Source: Thauera aminoaromatica S2
GTDB taxonomy: Bacteria > Pseudomonadota > Gammaproteobacteria > Burkholderiales > Rhodocyclaceae
Assembly (NCBI RefSeq): GCF_000310185.1
Contig: NZ_AMXD01000010.1
Location: 1-54,367 of the forward strand
Direction: 5' to 3'
Length of the DNA stretch: 54,367 nucleotides
In this document: positions 42,401-51,056 of the stretch, one piece after another
Position numbering within the stretch: position 1 is the first letter of the stretch
How the letters are laid out: every line of letters starts with the position of its first letter
Position numbers and translations under genes: made by a program
The notes under the pieces: model-generated
What the model was told of the DNA's origin: nothing
The model's input: the letters and a program-made list of their open reading frames with translations, nothing else
The model's database searches: none

Positions 42401-45400
42401 CGGCAGGTCGCCCGAGATCGCATACCCCCACAGCCCGGACTGGCCGCGATGGTTGCGCACCAGCACGCTGGCATCGGCGCGGCGCGCGGCGTTGGCGTAG
42501 AGCACCGCGCTCGCCAGGCGAGCGTGCAACTGGGCGTCGGCGTCGCTCAGGTCGAGCTGGCGCAGCACGACCTGGCTGTGCGTCCACGACAGCTCGAAGA
42601 CGCGGTCGGCGAGGTGGCGGTCCTGGTACTTGTCGATCAGGCACTCGGCCACCTCGCGGCGCTCGGCGATGCCGGTGACGATGTCGATCATGGCGGTCTG
42701 GTCAGGCTCGAGGGTGACCGTGCAGCGGATGGCCACGATCGGGTCGAGCACCGAGCCCTCGCTGTCGGACAGCGGCCCCGCGGCGCGCATCGCCAGTGGC
42801 TCCGCGGTGCTGGCATTGCGGCCGATGAAGCGTGCGCGATCGGTCTCGTAAGACACCGTGCCCGGCCCGGCCTTGGAACCAGGCTCAGCCCCAACCCCGG
42901 ACGCCACTCCGGACGCCTGCGGGCGCACCACCATCAGATGGAACATCCACGGCGCCTGCTCGTCGCGCGAACGCGGCCGGCGGGTGCACAGGATGGCCTG
43001 GCGGGCGCGCACGATCTCGGTCTGCACGAACAGGCTGCTGAACGCCGGATGCAAGGCGTCGGTGGCCGGTGGTGCGATCACCACCTCGGCGTAGCTGGTG
43101 AGCTCGAGCTGTCGGCGCTGGCCCGAGCGATTGGTGAGGCGCACCCGGCGCAGCTCGATGTCGTCCTCTGGCGAGACGACGATCTCGGTGTAGGTCTCGA
43201 TCTGGTCCACCCTGCCTACGTCCACCCTGTCGCCGCCCTCCCCTGCGCTGCCCTCGCTCGAGCTCCCGTCACCGAGCACGTCGTGGCGGCGGAACTCGGC
43301 GCGGCCTTCGGAAAAGATCGCCTCGTAGACGGCCGATGGCTTCAGCGTGGGCTGGCAGGTGGTCGACCACACCTGCCCGGTGCCCAGTTCGCGCAGGTAG
43401 CAGAACGCGCCACGGTTGTCACAGGTGCCGTCTTCGCGCCAGCGCGTGAGCGCGAGCTCCTTCCACCGGCTGTAGCCGCCACCGGCGTTGCTGAGCATGA
43501 CGTGGTAGCGCCCGTTGGACAGCAACTGAACCTCGGGCATCGGCGTGTGCGGCGTGTCGAAGAAGCGGATCGGTGGTTCCTCAGCGGGCGCCGCCGAGTG
43601 CATCTCGGCGAGCTGGGCAGTGTGCGGAAACAGTTCGGTCGCGCGCGGGATGCGTTCCTGCAGCAGCAGCAGCGCCGACTGGAACTCCCGATCGGCCTCG
43701 AAGCGGCGCTGCATGGGGCGCGCCAGCACGAGGGAGGCGAGCGCGAGCAGCGTCATGCCCTGATGGTGCGCCATGAACGAGCGCACCACGACGCATTCCT
43801 GCCCGCGCCGCTGGCGCGCCGGCGTGTAGTCGATGGCTTCGAACAGGCCGAAGCGGCCCATGAAGTCTGCCGCGGCCAGGCGCTGCAGATTGGCGCACGC
43901 CTCCTCGGGCGCCACCATCAGCGCCAGCGCCGAGGCGTAGGGTGCGACCACCAGGTCGTCGGCCAGGCCGCGCTTGAGTCCCAGACCGGGGACGCCGAAG
44001 GCACGGTACTGGTAGTTGAGGTGCACATCCACCGTGTTGTAGCCGGACTCCGAGATGCCCCAAGGCACGCCGCGCTGGCGGCCATACTCGATCTGGCGCG
44101 CCACTGCCGCCCGGCAGGTCTGGTCCAGCAAGGTGTCGTCGTAGGTCGGCATCACCAGCAGCGGCATCAGGTACTCGAACATCGACCCGCTCCACGACAG
44201 CAGCGCCGGCTCGCCCGCGGTGCGGGTCAGCAGGCGGCCAAGGGCGAACCAGCTCTCTTGCGGGATCTGCCCCTGGGCAATGGCGACGAAGGTGCTCAGG
44301 CGTGCTTCGGACGCCAGCAGGTCGTAATAGCTCGCATCGACACGCTGTTCCGCCACGTTGTAGCCGATGGTGAACAAATGGCGGGCGTGGTCGTACAGGA
44401 AGCCGAACTCCATATGCCCCAGCTCGCCGGCCTGCATGGCCAGTGTGTCGATGGTCGCGAGACGCTCGCGGGCACGCGCACCGGCGATGACGAGCTGGCG
44501 CTGCAACGCGCTCAGCCAGGCATGGCGGGGCGCAGTCGCGGCCGCGGACGCCGCCAGCGCCAGGCGATCGGCGATGAGCGGTGCGCAGCGCACGTCCACG
44601 CTCGCGAGCTCCAGCAGGGTCGGAATCGGCGCGTCCGGACCGATCGGGGCGAGCGCGCCGGCGAGCTCGGCGCCAAGCTCGCCAGCAAGCTCTGCCTCCA
44701 GCCCCGGCGGAAGCGGCGCAAGGCTCAGCCAGGGGGCAAGGAAATCGACTTCATCCAGCACCGCACGGCACTGGCCCGCGAGCGCCCGGGGCCATTCGCC
44801 CCCGGCGCCCTCGGGCGCGCGCGTCTCCCGCTGCAGCACGTTGTCACCCTGTGCGCTGTCGCCCTGCATGTTCTCGCCCCCTGGGCGCTCGCCCGCTGCG
44901 GGGACCAGCACCTCCGCGAGACCGGCCAGTGCCGCCAGACTGGCCCGCAGCGCCGCGAGGGCCATGGTCGGCGTACCGGCCGCGCCCGCCAGCGCCTGGC
45001 CAAATGCCGCCAGGCGATCCGGCGCGATATCGGAGTCCGCCTCGACGATGGCGAAGGTGTCACGCACGCCCTCGAGCAGCCGCGCCGGCACGATCGGGTC
45101 GGTGCCGAGCGCGCGCAGGCCTGCCTGCAGCGTGATGAGGTGGCCGGCAAGGTTGCCGCTGTCCACCGTGGACACATAGAGCGGCGGCATCGGCTGCAGC
45201 GTGCGCGTGTCGTACCAGTTGTAGAAGTGCCCGCGGTGGCGCTCCAACCCGGCCAGGGTGTGCAGGGTATCGGCCGTGCGCTGCACGACGCCGCCGGCGG
45301 TGAGATAGCCGAAATCGTAGGCGGACAGGTTCGCCAGCAGGGCCATGCCGATGTTGGTGGGCGAGGTGCGGTGGGCGACCAGGCCCACGCGATATTCCTG

Positions 45401-48400
45401 GAAGTTGTCCGGCGGCAGCCAGTGGTCGAGGGGACCGACGAAGGTGTCGAAGAAGGCCCAGGTCCGGCGCGACAACACGCGCAGGAATCGAAGCTGTTCG
45501 AGCGAGAGCTCCACCACCGGGCGGGCGAGCGGCCGACTGATCCACCACGCGATGGCGGGCGATGCGAACCACAGCAGCAGTACGGGAAGCGCCGCACCGA
45601 GGGCGGCGGGATTCGTCAGCGCAAGCAGGGAAACCACGGCGCCAGAGAGCGTCGGCCCCATCCACATCGCGCGCAGCACGCTGGCGAAGCCATGGGCGCC
45701 ACGCTGGGCCGAGGCCCGCTCGGCCTCGCTGGAGGGGTTCCACTCCAGCAGCCGTCGGTGCGACACCGCCATGCGCCACACGCTGCGCAGGATCGCATCC
45801 AGACTGAACCAGGCCTCGTGCGGCAGGCAGGCCAGTTCGAACGCCACCTGTCCGCCGCGGCGCGCCGCCGCGATTCTTGCCGCGGTCACGTGCTGCAGCC
45901 AGCTCACCTCCTGCGGCTTGTGCACGAACCCGTGCAGCGTCGCGAGCACCGACGGCAGCAGTACGATGGCGATCACCGACAGCGTCCACGTCCATGCCAC
46001 GCCGGGTACGATCCAGCCCAGCACCAGCAGCAGCACCAGCGCCGCGGGGACGAGGCTGCGGCGCAGGTTGTCGAACAGCTTCCAGCGCGACAGGGCCGAC
46101 AGCGGATTGGGCTCGCGACAGGGGGCCCGGGTTTCGCCACCCTCGCCGGCCGTGGGCTCGGCGCACTGCACCGGCACGGGCGACCGCAGCCACGCGATGA
46201 GCTGCCAGTCGCCACGAATCCAGCGCTGACGGCGGCTCACGTCCGTGCCGTAGCGCGCCGGATAGTCCTCGTAGAGCGACACGTCGCTGAGCAGCCCGGA
46301 TCGCGCATGGCAGCCCTCGAGCAGGTCGTGACTGAGGATGCGATCTGGCGGCAGACGGCCGCCGAGGCAGTGTTCGAACGCTTCGACATCGTAGATGCCC
46401 TTGCCGACGAAGGAGCCTTCGCCGAAGAGGTCCTGGTACACGTCCGACACCGCCCGCGTGTACGGATCGACTCCCGATTCACCACCATTCAAGCGCGCAT
46501 AGCGGGAGCGGCTGGCGCCCGGCAGGCTGATCGCCACCGCGGGCTGCAGGATGCCGTAGCCGGCAACGACACGGCGCGTGAGCCGATCGTGCTGCGGGCG
46601 GTTGAGCGGGTGCGCCATGGCCGCCACCAGCACCCGACCCACATCGCGCGGCAACTGGGTATCGGTGTCGAGGGTGATGACGAACTTCACCCCGGACAGC
46701 GCAGCGGTATCGCCCACCACGCACGCGAAGCCCGCGCCCCGGGCAGCGGGAATGCCGCGCAGCAGCGCGTTGAGCTCGGCGAGCTTGCCGCGCTTGCGCT
46801 CATGCCCCATCCACACGCCTTCCTTCGGGTTCCAGCGCCGCGGGCGATGGAAGAGGAAGAAGATGTCGCCAGCGGCATTGGGCCGGCCATCGCCATATTT
46901 GCGGTTGAGCGCATCGATGCTGAGGCGCGCGCGCTCGACCAGCGCGGCATCTTCAGGCAGCGACTGCTGGCGGGCGTCGAGCAGGTCGGTGAGCAGGCCA
47001 AAATGCAGGCTGTCGTCGCGATTGGCCAGGAAGCGTACTTCCAGCGCCTCGACCAGCTCGTCGACGTTGTCCGCACTGGTAAGCATGGTCGGCACCACCA
47101 CCAGCGTGCGCCACTGCGGCGGGATGCCGGCCGAGAAGTCCATGCGTGGCAGCGGGTGCGGCGTCGCCAGCAGCGTAGCCAGCCAATTCACCAGGGCTGC
47201 GCCCAGCCGGCTCGCGGCGAGCAGCGCAAGGGGGGCAGCTGCCGCGGCCAGCAGCCAAGCCCCTCCTCCGCCCACCGCAGCATCCTCCGCGACGCGGGCG
47301 TGCAAGGGCCAGAGCAAGCCGACGGCGATGGCGATACTCAACAGCGCGATGGCGCCGAGATAGAGAGCCAGCGGGCAACGCCGCGCCCGAGCCCTCAACG
47401 CCGCGCGCCGGGATGGACGAAAGGCGACCGCGCGCTCGAGCGCCGGCCGGCCCTTGTCGATGAGATAGAAGCCGACGTGCCCGGCGCGGGCTGACGCGTC
47501 GCCTTTCTCCTCCGCATCCTCCGCGCGATCCCCTGCTTGCTCACCCGCCGGGATAGCGCCACCCGCCAGCACTACCGCCTGGTGCGCCACCCCGCCTTCG
47601 CTGCAGGCGCTCTTCTTCGCGATCGCCTCGACCACGTGCCGGTAACGGTCACGGGTTGCAAAATCCATCCCCGCGTACATCCTGCTGGGGTCCTCACGCA
47701 GCGCATGCTCGACCACGCTCATGGTCTCGACGAAGGCGCGCCAGTCCAGCGCGCTCAACAACCGCAGGCTCCCGATGCTGTTGCTGATCGACACCTGATC
47801 GGCGGCCTGCTGCTGGTTCTCGGCCTGGATCGACTGCTCGACCGTCATGCCGTGTTCGGTAAGCTGCTGCTCGATCCACGACAGCGGCAAGGCCAGCGCG
47901 GGGCCGCGATGCTGGAACCGACGCACGAGTCCGGCAACGAAGGTGCAGCTCATGGGCGGGTTCGAGCGCGCCATGTCGGCTAGCACCAGGATCAGGCTCT
48001 TGGGGTCGGTGTCGGCAGCCTCGGTCACGCGGTCGGCCCAGGAGTCGGCCAGATCACGCTCGGCGCAGGCATCGGCCACCCGCACGCTGGTTCGGCGCAG
48101 GCCCTCGACCAGCGCGAGCCGCAGCATGATCGGGATCGCCCAGAGCTCGCCCAGCTTCAATGCACTGACGGTCTGGTACGCGGCGATGAAGCGGCGCAGC
48201 TCTTCGGCATCCACGCGACCATCGCCATGCGACACGATCTCGAGCATCAGGTCGTACACGCGCGGCTGCCCGGCCGATGGCCCATTGGCCAGGCGCGGCA
48301 GGCCGACACTGTAGCCGCGCGGCAGGTGTCGCCGTGCGGTGCGGATCTGTTCCTCGATGAGATAGAAGTTGTCGAGCAGCCATTCGCCCGCCGGCGTAAT

Positions 48401-48697
48401 GCGGCGGCCCTCGGTGACGGCGGTGGTAAGACGCCGCGAGGCTTCGACAAGTGCGTGCTCGTTGGCCGCCAGCCGGGTCAGCAGTTGGTCCGGACGCGGG
48501 CCCGACGCGAGTTCATGGGCGGCGGCAAGGGCCTTGCCGTGCTGCGCCATCTGCTCGCTGCTGAACAGCTCTGCGCGCAATGGCGACTCGGCGTCGGCAG
48601 CGTTCCCCATTCGGGAGCGCAACGCTGGAAAGACCGCAAGGGAAGCCCCGCGGCCACCGTCGATGATGCGCTTCAGCAGTGGCCACGGGAAAGGCAT
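39470..48697 (-). CDS. Cyclic beta-1,2-glucan synthase-type giant enzyme (GT84/GH94)
   Basis: Predicted 3075 residues, near the 2800-2900 of Brucella Cgs and rhizobial NdvB. Membrane helices lie near residues 440-510 and 880-1080. Between them is the glycosyltransferase part: VVVPTMLTSADNVDELVEAL, FVITLDTDTQLPRDVGRVLV (metal-binding D-x-D) and RQRWIRGDWQLIAWL. Downstream are a glycoamylase-like region (SWSGSMFEYLMPLLVMPTYDDTLLD) and two phosphorylase-like beta domains. A C-terminal GH94 (alpha/alpha)6 domain carries LMGSGDWNDGMNRVG, with the catalytic Asp. It likely makes periplasmic cyclic glucans for osmoadaptation or the envelope. It begins 3 bp after the BON protein gene. Confidence 0.9.
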   Translation of the reverse strand: MPFPWPLLKRIIDGGRGASLAVFPALRSRMGNAADAESPLRAELFSSEQMAQHGKALAAAHELASGPRPDQLLTRLAANEHALVEASRRLTTAVTEGRRITPAGEWLLDNFYLIEEQIRTARRHLPRGYSVGLPRLANGPSAGQPRVYDLMLEIVSHGDGRVDAEELRRFIAAYQTVSALKLGELWAIPIMLRLALVEGLRRTSVRVADACAERDLADSWADRVTEAADTDPKSLILVLADMARSNPPMSCTFVAGLVRRFQHRGPALALPLSWIEQQLTEHGMTVEQSIQAENQQQAADQVSISNSIGSLRLLSALDWRAFVETMSVVEHALREDPSRMYAGMDFATRDRYRHVVEAIAKKSACSEGGVAHQAVVLAGGAIPAGEQAGDRAEDAEEKGDASARAGHVGFYLIDKGRPALERAVAFRPSRRAALRARARRCPLALYLGAIALLSIAIAVGLLWPLHARVAEDAAVGGGGAWLLAAAAAPLALLAASRLGAALVNWLATLLATPHPLPRMDFSAGIPPQWRTLVVVPTMLTSADNVDELVEALEVRFLANRDDSLHFGLLTDLLDARQQSLPEDAALVERARLSIDALNRKYGDGRPNAAGDIFFLFHRPRRWNPKEGVWMGHERKRGKLAELNALLRGIPAARGAGFACVVGDTAALSGVKFVITLDTDTQLPRDVGRVLVAAMAHPLNRPQHDRLTRRVVAGYGILQPAVAISLPGASRSRYARLNGGESGVDPYTRAVSDVYQDLFGEGSFVGKGIYDVEAFEHCLGGRLPPDRILSHDLLEGCHARSGLLSDVSLYEDYPARYGTDVSRRQRWIRGDWQLIAWLRSPVPVQCAEPTAGEGGETRAPCREPNPLSALSRWKLFDNLRRSLVPAALVLLLVLGWIVPGVAWTWTLSVIAIVLLPSVLATLHGFVHKPQEVSWLQHVTAARIAAARRGGQVAFELACLPHEAWFSLDAILRSVWRMAVSHRRLLEWNPSSEAERASAQRGAHGFASVLRAMWMGPTLSGAVVSLLALTNPAALGAALPVLLLWFASPAIAWWISRPLARPVVELSLEQLRFLRVLSRRTWAFFDTFVGPLDHWLPPDNFQEYRVGLVAHRTSPTNIGMALLANLSAYDFGYLTAGGVVQRTADTLHTLAGLERHRGHFYNWYDTRTLQPMPPLYVSTVDSGNLAGHLITLQAGLRALGTDPIVPARLLEGVRDTFAIVEADSDIAPDRLAAFGQALAGAAGTPTMALAALRASLAALAGLAEVLVPAAGERPGGENMQGDSAQGDNVLQRETRAPEGAGGEWPRALAGQCRAVLDEVDFLAPWLSLAPLPPGLEAELAGELGAELAGALAPIGPDAPIPTLLELASVDVRCAPLIADRLALAASAAATAPRHAWLSALQRQLVIAGARARERLATIDTLAMQAGELGHMEFGFLYDHARHLFTIGYNVAEQRVDASYYDLLASEARLSTFVAIAQGQIPQESWFALGRLLTRTAGEPALLSWSGSMFEYLMPLLVMPTYDDTLLDQTCRAAVARQIEYGRQRGVPWGISESGYNTVDVHLNYQYRAFGVPGLGLKRGLADDLVVAPYASALALMVAPEEACANLQRLAAADFMGRFGLFEAIDYTPARQRRGQECVVVRSFMAHHQGMTLLALASLVLARPMQRRFEADREFQSALLLLQERIPRATELFPHTAQLAEMHSAAPAEEPPIRFFDTPHTPMPEVQLLSNGRYHVMLSNAGGGYSRWKELALTRWREDGTCDNRGAFCYLRELGTGQVWSTTCQPTLKPSAVYEAIFSEGRAEFRRHDVLGDGSSSEGSAGEGGDRVDVGRVDQIETYTEIVVSPEDDIELRRVRLTNRSGQRRQLELTSYAEVVIAPPATDALHPAFSSLFVQTEIVRARQAILCTRRPRSRDEQAPWMFHLMVVRPQASGVASGVGAEPGSKAGPGTVSYETDRARFIGRNASTAEPLAMRAAGPLSDSEGSVLDPIVAIRCTVTLEPDQTAMIDIVTGIAERREVAECLIDKYQDRHLADRVFELSWTHSQVVLRQLDLSDADAQLHARLASAVLYANAARRADASVLVRNHRGQSGLWGYAISGDLPIVLLQIADTANLDLVRQLVQAHAYWRLKGLAVDLVIWNEEHVGYRQRLQDEIMGLIASGVGASVIDRPGGIFVRMAEQIASEDRILLQSVARAVLSDARGTLAEQLDQPAPARVREPAFRPRRSDALALASDSPGTTTSGAAGVSGPAPRTDLILGNGLGGFTADGREYVITLAPGQVTPAPWVNVLANTSFGTVVSERGAAYTWGENAHEFRLTPWDNDPVSDAGGEALYLRDEDSGESWSPTPQPMRAEATCVIRHGFGYSVFETRVHGIVSELWVYVATDAAIKFSVLKLRNESGRPRRLSATAYVEWVLGDLRAKSAMHVSTEIDSASGALLARNPFNAEFAERVAFFDVDDPTRRVSGDRAEFVGRNGSLRHPAALGRSRLSGTVGAGLDPCGAIQVTVDLPAGQAGEIVFRLGVGRNADEASVLVRRFRGAEAARTALEAVWQRWNHTLGAVQVETPEPALDVLANGWLMYQTLACRMWARSGYYQSGGAFGFRDQLQDAMALVHAEPGLVRAHLLLCASRQFIEGDVQHWWHPPAGRGVRTQCSDDYLWLPLAVCRYVSTTGDTGVLDERQPFLEGRPVLPEEDSYYDLPMRSSDEASLYEHCVRAIRHGLRFGERGLPLMGSGDWNDGMNRVGIQGRGESVWLGFFLCEVLGRFADLADNRGDHDFAGFCRGEGAALRQRIEQHAWDGDWYRRAWFDDGTVLGSAQGAECRIDSISQSWSVLAGVADEARSRRAMQAVDEHLVRRADGLVQLLDPPFDSARLDGAGASGASLDPGYIRGYVPGVRENGGQYTHGAIWAAMAFAALGDGERAWELLRIINPVNHARSPQAIDVYKAEPYVVAADVYARAPHTGRGGWSWYTGSAGWMYRLMMESLLGLRVEGDRLCFMPNLPAEWPQLRLHYRYRETVYHILIVQLPARGDAAGGLQRVRLDGVELADRSITLVEDQREHRVEVEVWRKAEAAGLGGGA

Positions 48698-48700
48698 CGC

Positions 48701-49015
48701 TTACTTCAGGCGCATGTCGTTTTTGACCGACTGCACGCCCGTGATGCCGCGTGCCAGTCCGACCGCGGTGTTGATGTCGGCTTGCGAATTGACGAAGCCA
48801 CTGAGCTGGACCACGCCCTTGAAGGTCTCGACGTTGATTTCAGCGGACTTGAGGCTGGGATGTTCGAAGATGGCCGCCTTGACCTTGGCCGTGAGGACGC
48901 TGTCATCGACATACTCGCCCATGCCCTCTTGCTTCGAGGTCGAGGCGCAACCCACGGCGGTGATCAGGGTGAGTGAGAGGAAAAGCGCGGATAGATACTT
49001 GCCAAGCTGTTTCAT
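48701..49015 (-). CDS. BON-domain (OsmY-like) lipoprotein
   Basis: Predicted 104 residues from ATG at 49015. A lipoprotein signal (FLSLTLITAVGCAS) is followed by one BON domain: DDSVLTAKVKAAIFEHPSLKSAEINVETFKGVVQLSGFVNSQADINTAVGLARGITGVQSVKNDM. BON domains bind membranes or phospholipids and are induced in osmotic stress. It directly precedes the cyclic glucan synthase-like gene (3 bp gap), which suggests a joint envelope or osmotic stress role. Confidence 0.92.
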   Translation of the reverse strand: MKQLGKYLSALFLSLTLITAVGCASTSKQEGMGEYVDDSVLTAKVKAAIFEHPSLKSAEINVETFKGVVQLSGFVNSQADINTAVGLARGITGVQSVKNDMRLK

Positions 49016-49100
49016 GATCGGAATCTCCAAAGTTTGGTGACGCGGGACTTCTGACTGCTGCTTCAGTCCGGTTGCGGACATGCCGCGCCGGATTCATGCA

Positions 49101-49436
49101 TCACCGGCTTCGCCACATCGTGGCGATGACCAACCCGGCCACGGCGGCAGCGCCGAGGACCTTCCAGGGGTTGTGGACCACATACTCGTGGGTGATGTCG
49201 GCGGCCTCACCCATGCGTCGGCCGGCCGCAACGCGCGCCTTGTCCAGACGCACACTGACCTCGCCCAGGCGGTCATCGATGCGCGTTCGCACCGCGGCGA
49301 ACTCGTCGCTGCTGGCGGCGAGCACTTCCTTGAGCAGGCTCTCCGTATCGGCGACAAGCCCCTTCAGATCCTGCACCACCTGCCCGCGCATGTCCGCGAC
49401 CGCACTGTGCTCGGCTGCATTGAGTTGGGTATTCAT
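49101..49436 (-). CDS. DUF883 (ElaB/YqjD-type) inner-membrane protein
   Basis: Predicted 111 residues. An amphipathic helical region (LKGLVADTESLLKEVLAASSDEFAAVRTRIDDRLGEV) leads to a C-terminal glycine-rich membrane segment (NPWKVLGAAAVAGLVIATMWRSR), the DUF883 layout. E. coli members are tail-anchored, RpoS-dependent and ribosome-associated. It precedes the BON gene by 85 bp on the same strand, forming a likely DUF883-BON-glucan synthase operon. Confidence 0.9.
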   Translation of the reverse strand: MNTQLNAAEHSAVADMRGQVVQDLKGLVADTESLLKEVLAASSDEFAAVRTRIDDRLGEVSVRLDKARVAAGRRMGEAADITHEYVVHNPWKVLGAAAVAGLVIATMWRSR

Positions 49437-49741
49437 AATTGCTCCTGTTGAGCGTCGTTGGCCCGACGGTTCGAATCCGGGCGGGTATTCCCTGTGAATA
49501 AGGTCGGGGATACGCTGGATTCGGATACTCGTCCTTGCGGCCAAACCCGTCTGTGCGCCAGCCAACAGACCGCAGATCACGTCTCGCCAAGACTCGGCCA
49601 AGGCAAGGGTGACGCGCAGCCACTCGTTTGGCGCCGCGCATCCCGACCGGTCCTCAGCCCGAACGCACGACGCAACATTGCTGCGATCGCGGTTTGTGGG
49701 CGCCGTGCCGAAGGCACTCAATGACTGCAAGGAAAACTAAA
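49437..49741. other. 305-bp divergent intergenic region
   Basis: Separates the DUF883 operon from the DUF3309 gene and should hold both promoters. No gene is supported. A short GGTTCGAATCC string at 49469-49479 resembles a tRNA T-loop but has no tRNA around it. Confidence 0.6.
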
Positions 49742-49900
49742 ATGTCACTCGGAACCATCCTGCCGATCGTGCCGATCCTGTTCCTGATCGGCGCTCTTCC
49801 AAGCTGGCCGCATAGCCGGAGCTGGGGTTACGCGCCCAGCGGACTGCTCGGTGTGGTGCTGCTGGTCGTGCTGATCCTTTTCCTGATGTGGCGGATCTAG
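49742..49900 (+). CDS. DUF3309 family small membrane protein
   Basis: Predicted 52 residues: MSLGTILPIVPILFLIGALP, then SWPHSRSWGYAPSGLLGVVLLVVLILFLMWRI. Two hydrophobic segments flank the WPHSRSWGYAPSG loop that defines DUF3309. AAGGAAA precedes the ATG. The function is unknown; often found among stress genes. Confidence 0.93.
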   Translation: MSLGTILPIVPILFLIGALPSWPHSRSWGYAPSGLLGVVLLVVLILFLMWRI

Positions 49901-49927
49901 CAAGCGCCACGAGCACGGGGAGAAGGT

Positions 49928-49967
49928 GAACGACGGAGAGCCGCTCGGGAGCGGCTCTCCGTCGTTC
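49928..49967. terminator. 18-bp perfect hairpin between DUF3309 and glycine-zipper genes
   Basis: Arms GAACGACGGAGAGCCGCT and its exact complement flank the tetraloop CGGG. It lies between two convergent genes, so a bidirectional transcription stop is likely even though no T-run follows on either strand. Confidence 0.65.
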
Positions 49968-50018
49968 CAGAACGGCTCGGGCTTGAAGCCCCGCGCCGTG
50001 CGCGCGCATCGCGAGACC

Positions 50019-50234
50019 TTACTTGCCGACCTCGTGACCGATGATGCCGCCGACCGCGGCCCCCCCGACGGTGCCGATGGCGCTGCCACCGGTGAGCACT
50101 GCACCACCGACCGCGCCGACACCGGCGCCGACAGCCGTGTTCTTGTCCTGATTCGACATGCCGGCACAGCCCGCGAGGCCGAGCAGCATCGCGGCTGCGA
50201 CCGTACCAACGGCCAATCCGTGCATTGTTCTCAT
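50019..50234 (-). CDS. Glycine-zipper (OsmB-like) lipoprotein
   Basis: Predicted 71 residues: signal VGTVAAAMLLGLAGCAG with a lipobox at LAGC, then a Gly-rich zipper (AVGAGVGAVGGAVLTGGSAIGTVGGAAVGGIIGHEVGK). This resembles OsmB-type or Gly-zipper_2TM proteins of the outer membrane, commonly stress-induced. The TATGT-N10-ACAGA motif lies upstream on the same strand at 50410-50431. Confidence 0.88.
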   Translation of the reverse strand: MRTMHGLAVGTVAAAMLLGLAGCAGMSNQDKNTAVGAGVGAVGGAVLTGGSAIGTVGGAAVGGIIGHEVGK

Positions 50235-50409
50235 GGCATTACTCCTTGATCTGATGAAGCGGGAAGTGATGCCTTGGCGGATCGCGCCGGGTCATGCACC
50301 CCACCTTGCCAAGGAGCGGAGAGGACCGGCGAGGATGCGTCGCATCGGTGGAAAACCCCCTGCACCGTTCGGCTCGGATTTGATCAAACTGAGCCCTCGC
50401 GCCGATCCC

Positions 50410-50431
50410 GTCTGTCGGCTGGCGCACATAA
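50410..50431 (-). promoter_or_regulatory. Dyad motif upstream of glycine-zipper lipoprotein (TATGT-N10-ACAGA)
   Basis: Minus-strand TTATGTGCGCCAG followed by ACAGAC with the same ten-base spacing as at 28624. It lies 176 bp before the start codon. Confidence 0.55.
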
Positions 50432-50469
50432 CGCGCGCCGCTCGCCATGCGCAGGCGCGCACATGCTCG

Positions 50470-50755
50470 TTGGTCGGCGACCGCCAGCAGCATGTTGGCG
50501 CCGGGCGGCAGATGGACATGGATGATGTCCGCCTTCTCGTCGACCAAATGATCGATGAAGCCCGGGTCCTGGTGTGAGAAGCCCTTGTGGTCCTGACGCC
50601 AGACATGCAAGGTGAGCAGCTCGTCGAGCGAGGCGATCGGCCGTCGCCACGGGATCTCCATGCTGGTGGCCTTGAGCCGCTTGGCATGCTGATTGAACAT
50701 CGAGTCGATGATGTGGACAAAGGCCTTGTAGGATGAAGAAAAGCCAGGGCGTCCA
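50470..50755 (-). pseudogene. Remnant of a phosphoketolase gene
   Basis: The minus frame reads [80 protein letters not shown] and [15 protein letters not shown], about 95 residues matching the middle of xylulose-5-phosphate/fructose-6-phosphate phosphoketolase (native enzymes are about 790 residues). Homology stops abruptly on both sides, so no active enzyme remains. The adjoining DNA at 50756-50960 is unrelated and not recognised; it could derive from a past insertion or deletion. Confidence 0.75.
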
Positions 50756-51056
50756 GCGAGGGTTTGTGAGAATTCCCCGTCAACGCCTTTGTCCTGTTCC
50801 TTGCCTTGGCCCGCAAGCTGATGCGTATGGCCAGCCTGGCGCCGGAGATGCTCGCCCTGGGGAAAGGTGCGCCTGCAGCCTCCGAAATCGGGGTTTTAGA
50901 GTACGAAACGGCGAAGGACGACCCAAGAAGCCGGAAGGCGCGAGCACATTCATGCTGAACAGATCATCCCAGCGTTACAGCGGTCACAAACCCGCTCACG
51001 CCCCCTTCTGCGGGCGTGATCGAAAAGATCACAAGCTCTGAGCCGGGCCTGCCGCG
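50756..51056. other. Non-coding scar region
   Basis: About 300 bp without a supported gene, between the phosphoketolase remnant and the phosphatase gene. Small hairpins are present at 50998-51018 (ACGCCC/GGGCGT) and 51018-51030 (GATC/GATC). No insertion-sequence ends were identified. Confidence 0.5.

Noticed and set aside
42278-47494. A 1738-codon open frame on the plus strand
   Set aside because: It is antisense to the glucan synthase gene, whose frame has clear family motifs throughout. The long opposite frame comes from high GC content and has low-complexity His/Arg/Gln-rich composition.
49463-49490. tRNA-like T-arm string GGTTCGAATCC
   Set aside because: The stem on both sides is imperfect and no anticodon arm, D-arm or acceptor stem can be placed around it.
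50239-50700. A 153-residue protein-coding gene
   Set aside because: Only the upstream part matches phosphoketolase; the rest is unrelated sequence including the control region of the next gene, so it is a chance open frame over a remnant.
50756-50960. Insertion-sequence remnant next to the phosphoketolase fragment
   Set aside because: No inverted ends, duplication or transposase motif could be recognised, so this stays unassigned.
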